From an uncultured Clostridia bacterium (GTDB lineage: Bacteria; Bacillota; Clostridia; Christensenellales; Aristaeellaceae), in NCBI GenBank assembly GCA_934631985.1, contig CAKTYE010000057.1, positions 1 to 16,725 on the forward strand: a DNA stretch of 16,725 nt, read 5' to 3'. The position numbers and the translations under genes were made by a program. The notes under the pieces are model-generated. The model did not search any database. It was not told the DNA's origin and worked only from the letters and a program-made list of their open reading frames with translations. Below are positions 7,443-13,238 of this stretch, one piece after another (the first letter of the stretch is position 1; every line of letters begins with the position of its first letter).

Positions 7443-7481
7443 AAAAAGAGACTCCCACTTTCGCAAAGAAGGCGGGAGCCT
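7443..7481 (-). terminator. Terminator of the SASP operon (minus-strand specific)
   Basis: The stem arms are 7472-7481 and 7449-7458. Two plus-strand A/C mismatches (7451/7479 and 7457/7473) become G-U wobbles in the minus-strand transcript, giving a continuous 10-bp stem. The stem is followed on the minus strand by TCTTTTTGT. It therefore works as a terminator only in the spore-gene direction. Confidence 0.75.
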
Positions 7482-7536
7482 TGTTTATGCAGGCGCACAG
7501 GCCTGCGGGGAAAATTGGCTTACTTGCCAGCCATCT
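7445..7536. repeat. Direct repeat, copy B (functional SASP terminator and gene tail)
   Basis: Partner of copy A at 7137-7228. It includes the stop codon and last codons of the 7520-7762 spore-protein gene and its terminator. Confidence 0.75.
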
Positions 7537-7762
7537 GACGCTCGGCCTGCTCGATGAGACGCTTCACCATATACCCACCGATGGACCCCGCCTGACGGGA
7601 GGGCAGGTCGCCGTTGTAGCCCTGCTTCAGGTTGATGCCCAGTTCGCCGGCGATCTCATACTTCATGTTGTCCAGCGCCGCGCGGGATTCGGGAACCTCG
7701 ATCTTGTTGGTGCTCTGGTTCTGATTCTGGCCCTGAGCCTGGTTCTGATTGTTGTTATACAT
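7520..7762 (-). CDS. Alpha/beta-type small acid-soluble spore protein (SASP)
   Basis: An 80-aa protein with the full alpha/beta SASP signature: 'ALDNMKYEIAGELGI' (residues 29-43), including the region cut by the germination protease GPR, and 'GYNGDLPSRQAGSIGGYMVKRLIEQAE' in the C-terminal half. These proteins coat and protect DNA in the forespore and are degraded to amino acids at germination. The N-terminus is an unusually Asn/Gln-rich repeat ('YNNNQNQAQGQNQNQ'), a disordered tail. AAAGGAG lies 8 bases before the ATG. It follows the second SASP gene by 43 bases with no clear promoter or terminator between, so the two are probably cotranscribed late in sporulation. Confidence 0.95.
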   Translation of the reverse strand: MYNNNQNQAQGQNQNQSTNKIEVPESRAALDNMKYEIAGELGINLKQGYNGDLPSRQAGSIGGYMVKRLIEQAERQMAGK

Positions 7763-7805
7763 GGGACAAATCTCCTTTCATGTTTCCGGGAAGGGTGGGG
7801 CAAGC

Positions 7806-8018
7806 TTACTTCGCCTTGCCTGCCAACTGATTTTCAGCCTGCTGGATCAGACGCTTGACCATGTAGCCGCCCACATAGCCGTTGTCGCGGGAGCTGAGAT
7901 CACCGTTGTAGCCCTGCTTGAAATTGATGCCCAGCTCCCGCGCAATCTCAAACTTCATGTTGTCCAGCGCACCGCGTGCTTCCGGCACCATGCCGGAGGC
8001 GTTCTGACTCTGATTCAT
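7806..8018 (-). CDS. Alpha/beta-type small acid-soluble spore protein (SASP)
   Basis: A 70-aa SASP: 'GALDNMKFEIARELGINFKQG' (16-36, the protease-recognition and DNA-binding core) and 'GYNGDLSSRDNGYVGGYMVKRLIQQAE' (36-62). It shares most of its core with the neighbouring SASP but has a shorter N-terminal tail and a basic C-terminus (GKAK). The frame extends upstream to 8093, but the ATG at 8018 is preceded by a perfect AGGAGGTGA with 7-base spacing, so it is the start. This is the first gene of the two-gene spore operon and evidence that the host forms endospores. Confidence 0.95.
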   Translation of the reverse strand: MNQSQNASGMVPEARGALDNMKFEIARELGINFKQGYNGDLSSRDNGYVGGYMVKRLIQQAENQLAGKAK

Positions 8019-8105
8019 TCGTCGTTCACCTCCTGTTCCATCTGTCGGGGGTATTGTGACCAGGAATCGCCGCAAGCACCCTGGCAATTTCACGAAAAAG
8101 GGGCA

Positions 8106-8112
8106 TAATATG
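8106..8112 (-). promoter_or_regulatory. Possible sigma-G-like -10 of the SASP operon
   Basis: The minus strand reads CATATTA, 6/7 to the sigma-G -10 consensus CATACTA. It is 87 bases before the ATG. A TGCATC further upstream is about 21 bp away, too far for a good -35, so this is tentative. Sigma-G control is the norm for this gene family. Confidence 0.3.
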
Positions 8113-8169
8113 CGAAGCCTGCAAAAAAACGCCGATGCAGAACACTCCTGCAGCAGCGTTGCTTCTATG

Positions 8170-8202
8170 AAAAAATCGGGCCGCGCGTCTGCACGGCCCG
8201 AT
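8170..8202 (-). terminator. Rho-independent terminator of the GH31 gene
   Basis: ATCGGGCCG (8175-8183) pairs with CGGCCCGAT (8194-8202) over a 10-base loop. On the minus strand the stem runs straight into TTTTTC. It starts 14 bases after the GH31 stop codon. Confidence 0.85.
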
Positions 8203-8216
8203 CAAGCGTTTTTCTT

Positions 8217-10601
8217 TTAGTCCATGGTGATGACGACCTCAGCAATCGCGCCGAGGATCGCCGGATCCTTCACCTGCGAAAGCAGCTGCGACAGCGCGAA
8301 CGCTGCGTTGGGCGCTTTCACCAGCAGCCGGTAAATGTCGCGCTTTTCGTCAAACGGCATTTCCAGCTTATCCAGCAGGCGATGAGCATAGCGCAGCGGC
8401 AGCGACTTGTCGCGGTGCAGCCCCTCGGGGAACGTCACCGTTACGTCGGCGGTCACAGCGCAGGCAGGCAGATGCACCGTCAGCGTGGAGGCCTCCTCGT
8501 CGTAGTCCGTGGTGAGCTCGACCTGCTTGCCATCCACATGGCACACCGCGGACGTGCGGCATACGCCGGGAATTTCCAGCGTCCAGGTGCGCTGCGCGGG
8601 CAGCACCTCCACATTACCGGCGGCAGGCGCGATATGAACCTCCGCCGCATCCTCGCGATACGTCAGTGCCGTCAGCGCGCATACGCCGTCCAGATAATCT
8701 GTGGTTTCACTGTCATCCTCATACAGGGTGAACGCACCGTCCGCGCCGGGATAGACGCGCAGGGTCATGGTCTCGGGGTTCTTCGCCACGTCCGCCTGTG
8801 CATCGTCCGCCAGCGGAATCAGCGCGCCAGCTTTTGCCAGCACAGGGAAGCTCTCAATGTTGCGGTACATGTCCACGGTACGTCCGCCCTGATAGGTCAG
8901 GCCCGTGAAGAAGTCCGTCCACTGGCCCTTCGGCAGCCAAACCTTCACGCAGGCGGGCGCATGGGGCGCGGCAGGCTGGGTGATGGGCGCACACACCATC
9001 GCTGTGCCGAAGGTATACTCATTCGGCACCTGGCGTGCTTCGGGCAGCGTGGGCGCAGTGTAATACATGGGCTGGCAGAGCGGCTCGCCCTCGGCCCAGG
9101 CGCGATGGTTCATGGTGTACAGGTAGGGAACAAGGCGGTGACGCAGGCGCAGGAAGCGTTCCGCCATCTGGCACACGTCCGCGCGATAGCGCCAGGGCTC
9201 CCGTCCGTTGAATTCGTTCTTGGTGCTGTGCAGGCGGCAGATGGGCGAGAACACACCATACTGCACCCAGCGGCCGTACAGCTCGTCATCCTTGATGCCG
9301 TGCATGTGACCGCCAATGTCATGGCTCCACCAGCCGTAGCCGATGTTGTCAGCGTTGTTGGTGAAGTAGGGCTGGAAGTCCAGGGAATCCCAGGTGACGA
9401 TGGTATCGCCGGAGAAGCCCACGGGATAGCGGTGCGAGCCGGGGCCTGCATACCGGGAGAAGGTCATGGGGCGCTTGCCATCCCGGCCCGAATCCAGGAA
9501 GTGGAAATGGTTCAGCATCCACAGGGGATCCAGCCCCGCCATGGAGGTCGCCGTTCCCTGCTGCCAGTCGATCCACCAGAAGTCCACGCCCTCATCCTCC
9601 ATGGGATGCAGCACGTCTTCAAAATAGTATTTCAGGAACTTGCGGGAGGTCGCATCAAAGGCGACCTTTTCACCCTTTTGCTGATCCACGCCCATATGCT
9701 CCGCAATGGTGGGATAGCACTGCTCATAGGAACGAATGCCATCGGCGGGGTGCAGGTTCAGCGTGGTGCGCATGCCGCGGCTCCGCAGCTCCTTCAGGAA
9801 TGCCACATGATCCGGGAACAGCTCCTTGTTCCAGGTGTAGCCCGTCCAGCCAATGCCGAACTTCGGGTCAATCTTGGTAATGTGCCAGTCCATGTCGATG
9901 ACAGCCACGCTGAAGGGAACCTGCTCCTGACGGAAGCGGTCCATCAGCATCAGATAGCTTTCCTGAGAATACTCATAATAGCGGCTCCACCAGTTGCCGA
10001 AGGCAAAGCGGGGCAGCATGGGCGTTGCACCCGTCAGATGATAGAAATCTTTGATGCACTGCCGATACTCCCGGTCATAGCCGAAGAAATACAGATCGGT
10101 CAGCCCGGCAGGACGGGGCTTGATCCAGTCGTCCTCGGTGCGCAGCAGGGTCTTGCTGTCATCCAGCACCTCCCAGCCGTCCATGGAGAACAGGCCGTGA
10201 TCCAACACGCAGGCGCCGTCGATGCGGTCCAGCGTGCGGGTGGTACCCCACAGGGGCTGCCGGGGCGTTTCGCCAAAGTGCCAGATGTTGCGTTCGTTAT
10301 GCAGGGATGCTTTCACCTGAATGGTCAGGGAGCTGTCGGTGAAGGGGCCGCCCGTATAGGTCAGCAGCAGCTTTTCCGTCTCCACCACCAGGGTGCTGCC
10401 CTCCCAGTGCTGGGTGAAGTCGCACACGGGAAAGCGGCGGCACATTACCGTCTGGGTGGGCAGGTCAGTAAACTGGCCCTGCGCATCATATTCCACACGG
10501 ATCAGGGCAGGGGTCAGCACAGTAAAACGCCAGGTGTCTCCGGCAATGACAGCAGCGGGGTCGGCCAGCGGCTGCGCGGTAAAGGCGAAAGGTCTGGACA
10601 T
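8217..10601 (-). CDS. Glycoside hydrolase family 31 (alpha-glucosidase/alpha-xylosidase-like)
   Basis: A 794-aa cytoplasmic retaining alpha-glycosidase. Order: N-terminal beta-sandwich (about 1-190), (beta/alpha)8 barrel (about 195-530), then beta-domains ('LRVYPGADGAFTLYEDD') and an extra helical tail of about 70 residues. The predicted nucleophile is Asp345 in 'DFWWIDWQQG' and the acid/base Asp399 in 'FSGDTIVTWDSL'. 'VAVIDMDWH' (232-240) and 'GWWSHDIGGHMHG' (423-435) are further family signatures. The substrate cannot be fixed, since GH31 includes glucosidases, xylosidases, galactosidases and transglycosylases. The frame continues to 10691, but AAGGAG lies 8 bases before the ATG at 10601, which is the chosen start. 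The gene has its own promoter with a 17-bp dyad and its own terminator. A second copy of its first ~39 codons plus promoter lies at 11721-11929. Confidence 0.93.
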   Translation of the reverse strand: MSRPFAFTAQPLADPAAVIAGDTWRFTVLTPALIRVEYDAQGQFTDLPTQTVMCRRFPVCDFTQHWEGSTLVVETEKLLLTYTGGPFTDSSLTIQVKASLHNERNIWHFGETPRQPLWGTTRTLDRIDGACVLDHGLFSMDGWEVLDDSKTLLRTEDDWIKPRPAGLTDLYFFGYDREYRQCIKDFYHLTGATPMLPRFAFGNWWSRYYEYSQESYLMLMDRFRQEQVPFSVAVIDMDWHITKIDPKFGIGWTGYTWNKELFPDHVAFLKELRSRGMRTTLNLHPADGIRSYEQCYPTIAEHMGVDQQKGEKVAFDATSRKFLKYYFEDVLHPMEDEGVDFWWIDWQQGTATSMAGLDPLWMLNHFHFLDSGRDGKRPMTFSRYAGPGSHRYPVGFSGDTIVTWDSLDFQPYFTNNADNIGYGWWSHDIGGHMHGIKDDELYGRWVQYGVFSPICRLHSTKNEFNGREPWRYRADVCQMAERFLRLRHRLVPYLYTMNHRAWAEGEPLCQPMYYTAPTLPEARQVPNEYTFGTAMVCAPITQPAAPHAPACVKVWLPKGQWTDFFTGLTYQGGRTVDMYRNIESFPVLAKAGALIPLADDAQADVAKNPETMTLRVYPGADGAFTLYEDDSETTDYLDGVCALTALTYREDAAEVHIAPAAGNVEVLPAQRTWTLEIPGVCRTSAVCHVDGKQVELTTDYDEEASTLTVHLPACAVTADVTVTFPEGLHRDKSLPLRYAHRLLDKLEMPFDEKRDIYRLLVKAPNAAFALSQLLSQVKDPAILGAIAEVVITMD

Positions 10602-10638
10602 ACAACACGCTCCTTGTTTTATCTTTATCGGGGTGTTT

Positions 10639-10655
10639 TTCGCCAATTTGGCGAA
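10639..10655. promoter_or_regulatory. Perfect 17-bp dyad, probable operator of the GH31 gene
   Basis: TTCGCCAA-T-TTGGCGAA (plus strand) is an 8-bp perfect inverted repeat about one centre base. Its upstream edge is 7 bases from the -10, so it covers about +1 to +17 of the expected transcript. The position and symmetry fit a dimeric repressor site of LacI or GntR type. The regulator gene is not identified. Confidence 0.65.
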
Positions 10656-10662
10656 CGGCATC

Positions 10663-10691
10663 AGTATACCGCATGTTTTGCCGGAAAGCAA
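10663..10691 (-). promoter_or_regulatory. Sigma-A promoter of the GH31 gene
   Basis: The minus strand reads TTGCTT (plus 10686-10691), a 17-bp spacer, then TATACT (plus 10663-10668). The start codon is about 60 bases downstream. Confidence 0.75.
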
Positions 10692-10692
10692 T

Positions 10693-11083
10693 ATTGGGTG
10701 TACTCCAAAAATGTAGGAGTTGTAGGCATGTCAGGCATAGGTTATGCATAGTCCATCGGAGAGCAGACAGGGATGCTTGGGGATTTTCAAAACTAATGCA
10801 ACCTGACTTTGACTGCGGTAAGACAGAAAAACGATGGTTGCAGGCTGTCCAGAGCTTTGCGCCGGATGGCTTTGTTGATCACAGTACGCCTTGATATTAT
10901 GCAAGCTCTGGCTAGGGGGATTCATTTCTTTGATGCAATTACTTGCGCCTATGTTGAAGACAGCATAGCGGGACAATATAAACCAATTTGGGCGGCAGGG
11001 CGAGCAATCGATAGTCTGTCGCTGAAGTATAATGTACAAAGTACTATTTATATTAAGAACATAATAAAACTGAATGCTTGTTG
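10693..11083. other. Non-coding or decayed segment beyond the GH31 promoter
   Basis: No confident gene in 391 bases. The first half (to ~10895) is moderately GC-rich and has a plus-strand stretch that could be a relic ('DFDCGKTEKRWLQAVQSF', about 10808-10861), with no upstream start or ribosome binding site. The second half becomes AT-rich and leads into the 3' end of the 195-aa gene. ACTCC/GGAGT around 10705-10723 forms a small inverted repeat. No clear terminator for the 195-aa gene was found. Confidence 0.4.
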
Positions 11084-11671
11084 TTACTTTTGCATTTCAT
11101 TTAACTTGGGGAAATTAAACAAATCGAGCAGCTCTTGGTCAACTTCGTTTGTCTGTAACTCCCATTCAGCGATTTCGGTATGAATGGAATTTCTTGTGCT
11201 TTCTGGCATCGTTGTTTTCCATGAAGTATCGTTTCTCTGATATAACAGCACAAGTTGAAACAACTTACTATCCGGGTAAAGCGCATGTGCTTGTGCTAAA
11301 TACTGCTTCAATAAATTCACGGCATTTCCGGGCATGATCGTCTCGCCATACAAGAAATGATAAGTAGAAATTCCGGCTAAATAATAGCATAATTGCCACA
11401 AAAACATTTTGTTTTTACAATGATGCTTCATGCCATACTGCAGAACTTCTTGCAAAAAATCGGAATAGTACTGATATTCGTTCACACCTTCTGGTATAGC
11501 CCATGGAGACTCCAGTTCAAGCAAAAAAGAAACCATCTGTTCCATAATAAGCACGCACAGTTGAGGAGAATCATAATGTAGTTTCCATTGTCTTTGCAAG
11601 TATTGATAAATATCTGATCGCTTTTTGTTTCTTTCCATTTCTTGGATAGCGTCTTTTATTTGCTTGATCAT
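11084..11671 (-). CDS. Hypothetical protein, 195 aa, AT-rich, expressed from a captured GH31 promoter
   Basis: Not recognised. The protein looks soluble and alpha-helical. It starts with a charged helix ('MIKQIKDAIQEMERNKKR') and is rich in Tyr, Gln and Leu in the middle ('YQYYSDFLQEVLQYGMKHH', 'LWQLCYYLAGISTYHFLYG'), with an acidic stretch near the end ('EIAEWELQTNEVDQELLDL'). There is no signal peptide, membrane helix or catalytic motif. The helix pairs could be TPR-like or an immunity-protein-like fold, but that is a guess. AGGAG (plus 11680-11684) is 8 bases before the ATG at 11671, a good signal. It begins 14 bases after the stop of the 50-codon GH31 remnant, so both are likely on one transcript. 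The DNA is much more AT-rich than the genes on both sides, suggesting transfer. Confidence 0.7.
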   Translation of the reverse strand: MIKQIKDAIQEMERNKKRSDIYQYLQRQWKLHYDSPQLCVLIMEQMVSFLLELESPWAIPEGVNEYQYYSDFLQEVLQYGMKHHCKNKMFLWQLCYYLAGISTYHFLYGETIMPGNAVNLLKQYLAQAHALYPDSKLFQLVLLYQRNDTSWKTTMPESTRNSIHTEIAEWELQTNEVDQELLDLFNFPKLNEMQK

Positions 11672-11685
11672 AATTTTAACTCCTA

Positions 11686-11838
11686 CTATATTATGACATC
11701 AAAAGCGCATCTGAAAATAGCATTATATTCCATATGGATCAGGACAGGGGTCAGCACAGTAAAGCGCCAGGTGTCCCCGGCAATGACAGCAGCGGGGTCG
11801 GCCAGCGGCTGCACGATAAAGGCGAAAGGTCTGGACAT
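11686..11838 (-). pseudogene. GH31 5' remnant (50 codons), leader of the 195-aa gene
   Basis: From the ATG at 11838 the frame reads MSRPFAFIVQPLADPAAVIA..., then follows the intact GH31 protein to about residue 39 with six substitutions (T8I, A9V, A32V, R35H, V36M, D39N). It then runs 10 unrelated codons in AT-rich DNA to a TAG at 11686-11688. The ribosome binding site has decayed from AAGGAG to AAAGGG. The stop lies next to the AGGAG of the 195-aa gene, so this could be a translated leader rather than dead sequence. Confidence 0.85.
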
Positions 11839-11875
11839 ACAGCGTGCCCTTTATTTTGCCTTTATTGGGATGCTT

Positions 11876-11892
11876 TTCACCACTTTAGCGAA
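11876..11892. promoter_or_regulatory. Decayed operator in repeat copy 2
   Basis: TTCACCACTTTAGCGAA replaces the perfect dyad TTCGCCAATTTGGCGAA. Three changes break the symmetry, so binding of a repressor is probably weakened or lost. Confidence 0.6.
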
Positions 11893-11899
11893 CGGTATC

Positions 11900-11928
11900 A
11901 GTATACCGCATGTTTTGCCGGAAAGCAA
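11900..11928 (-). promoter_or_regulatory. Duplicated promoter now upstream of the 195-aa gene
   Basis: TTGCTT (plus 11923-11928), 17 bp, TATACT (plus 11900-11905), without any change from the GH31 promoter. Confidence 0.7.
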
Positions 11929-11962
11929 TGCAGGAAAAATGCCCCGAGTAAGCGGCTAAAAG

Positions 11963-11978
11963 TGCGCAATATTGCACA
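11963..11978. promoter_or_regulatory. Palindrome between divergent promoters
   Basis: TGCGCAATATTGCACA holds a perfect 10-bp palindrome GCAATATTGC flanked by TG/CA with one unpaired base on each side. It lies 35 bases from the -35 of the minus-strand promoter (11923-11928) and about 45 bases upstream of the PHP-gene -10, so it could serve either or both. Confidence 0.4.
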
Positions 11979-12020
11979 ATGCAGCCATTGCTTTTCCCCC
12001 TACCGTTTCCATGAAAAGCA

Positions 12021-12029
12021 TGCTACAAT
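12021..12029 (+). promoter_or_regulatory. Extended -10 promoter of the PHP gene
   Basis: TGCTACAAT (TGn + TACAAT at 12024-12029), 73 bases before the ATG. The -35 (TACCGT at 17 bp) is poor. It resembles the extended -10 in front of the esterase gene (TGCTATACT). Confidence 0.45.
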
Positions 12030-12101
12030 AGGGGCAGCTTCGCAAAGTGCAGCAGGTACCGCTGTCTGCGCTCCAACACATGCTTGCAGGGAGGAAATTC
12101 T

Positions 12102-13028
12102 ATGCTTCGTCAGGCTGCATTTGTTCCAGACCATCGCCTTTTGAAGGGCGCACTCCATTGCCACACCACACGCTCGGACGGCGCGGGTACCCCGGAGGAG
12201 GTCATTCGGCTTCATGCGCAGCATGGCTATGACTTCATGGCGCTGACCGACCACCGCATTTATAACTACCGCAACTTTGCCGATGTTCCCATGACCATTC
12301 TGGGCGGCATGGAAATGGATAAGGATCTGCCCCATAGCGGCACAGTGCATTGCCATCACATCGTCTGCCTTGGTCCGCAGGAAAGCGAGGACAACGGCTT
12401 TCATCAGGATGAACGCTTCGACGCGCTGGCAGGCGCGAATCCCGCGCCCACGCAGGAAATGCTGGACTGGCTTCACGCTAACCACAACCTGACCATTTAC
12501 TGCCATCCCGAATGGAGCGGAACGCCCGCGCGGGAGTTTGACTATCTGCGCGGCAATTTCGCCATGGAGATTTGGAACAGCGGCTGTGTGGATGAAAACG
12601 GCATGGACAGCAACGCCGCCTACTGGGACGAGCTGTTGGCCCAGGGACAGCACATTTTCGGCGTTGCCACGGACGATGGGCATCAAATGCGCCAGCACTG
12701 CAAGGGCTGGGTCATGGTCAACAGCGAGAACAACGTGTCCGCCATTCTGAACGCCCTGGAGCGCGGCGCATTCTATTCCTCCTGCGGCCCGGAGCTCCAC
12801 GACTTCTATGTGGAAAACGGCAAGGCGCATGTGGTATGCTCTCCCGCTGCGGAGATCGTGCTGCGCCATTTGCGTACGCCCTATCTGGTCCAGCGTACTG
12901 TTCCCGGCCAGCCGGGCCTGACCCATGCGGAATTTGACGTGTATCCCGATCGGCAGCAGTATGTCCGCGCCGTCGTGACCGATGCGCAGGGGCGGCGGGC
13001 CTGGAGTAATCCGATCTTTTTTGGGTGA
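12102..13028 (+). CDS. PHP-domain metal-dependent phosphoesterase-like protein
   Basis: A 308-aa protein with PHP (polymerase and histidinol phosphatase) motifs. These are H19-C-H21 with D26 ('LHCHTTRSDG'), D50-H51 ('ALTDHR'), a Glu in 'GGMEMD', 'YCHPEW' around residue 134 and 'GVATDDGHQ' around 187. These residues coordinate two or three metal ions in the family. The last ~80 residues, beyond the barrel, include a beta-rich part ('HAEFDVYPDRQQYVRAVV'). Members cleave phosphate esters or act as other metal-dependent hydrolases; the substrate is unknown, and a phosphorylated or cyclic sugar derivative would suit the neighbours. The frame opens at a TTG (12084), but AGGGAGG at 12088-12094 with 7-base spacing points to the ATG at 12102. 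Confidence 0.87.
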   Translation: MLRQAAFVPDHRLLKGALHCHTTRSDGAGTPEEVIRLHAQHGYDFMALTDHRIYNYRNFADVPMTILGGMEMDKDLPHSGTVHCHHIVCLGPQESEDNGFHQDERFDALAGANPAPTQEMLDWLHANHNLTIYCHPEWSGTPAREFDYLRGNFAMEIWNSGCVDENGMDSNAAYWDELLAQGQHIFGVATDDGHQMRQHCKGWVMVNSENNVSAILNALERGAFYSSCGPELHDFYVENGKAHVVCSPAAEIVLRHLRTPYLVQRTVPGQPGLTHAEFDVYPDRQQYVRAVVTDAQGRRAWSNPIFFG

Positions 13029-13115
13029 TCCGAACTTTTCAGCGTTCACATAAAGATGGGGGAATAGCAGTCTTCTGTGGCAATGTGGACAAACATTGGA
13101 AAACTTGATTCTTGC

Positions 13116-13148
13116 AACGCGCAGTCTGCTGATAGGCTGTGCGTTTTT
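13116..13148 (+). terminator. Rho-independent terminator of the PHP gene
   Basis: AACGCGCAGTC (13116-13126) pairs with GGCTGTGCGTT (13135-13145), with two G-U pairs and an 8-base loop, and TTTTT ends at 13148. It lies about 90 bases after the stop; a smaller CAATGT-N6-ACATTG inverted repeat (13081-13098) sits between. Confidence 0.7.
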
Positions 13149-13171
13149 GATTCGGCTATTCCTGCTGTACA

Positions 13172-13207
13172 AAATCTGCCCTCGCCGAGTTTCCTCGGCG
13201 GGGGCAG
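13172..13207 (-). terminator. Rho-independent terminator of the DUF5107-TPR gene
   Basis: CTGCCC-t-CGCCGAG (13176-13189) pairs with CTCGGCG-g-GGGCAG (13194-13207) around a TTTC loop. On the minus strand it is followed by ATTTTG. It starts 31 bases after the stop of the large gene. Confidence 0.78.
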
Positions 13208-13238
13208 CGCACACATTCCCTACAGCTTCAGCTTACGT

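Larger units (their letters stand above)
10484..10692. repeat. 209-bp direct repeat, copy 1 (GH31 5' end + promoter)
   Basis: It aligns without gaps to 11721-11929 (offset 1237), with 23 differences counted by eye, about 89% identity. It covers the start of the GH31 gene, its leader with dyad, and the promoter. Confidence 0.9.
11721..11929. repeat. 209-bp direct repeat, copy 2
   Basis: Partner of 10484-10692. The -35 to -10 core (11900-11928) is identical to copy 1. The ~118-bp coding part has 8 differences. The leader has 15, three of them in the 17-bp dyad. Confidence 0.9.

Noticed and set aside
7267..7458. 63-codon minus frame between the repeat copies
   Set aside because: It runs through the spore-gene terminator, has no ribosome binding site, and no protein motif was recognised.
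7137..7536. CRISPR array from the regularly spaced hairpins
   Set aside because: Only two copies of a 92-base block 308 bp apart, one inside a coding end. No short repeat-spacer periodicity and no cas genes.
8382..10751. Long plus-strand open frame opposite the GH31 gene
   Set aside because: Antisense shadow of a clear GH31 protein, with no ribosome binding site or family motif.
10484..11929. Repeat-flanked segment as a composite transposon or integrated element
   Set aside because: The 209-bp repeats are host gene sequence (GH31 start and promoter), not insertion-sequence ends. No transposase or integrase lies between them, and no target-site duplication was found.
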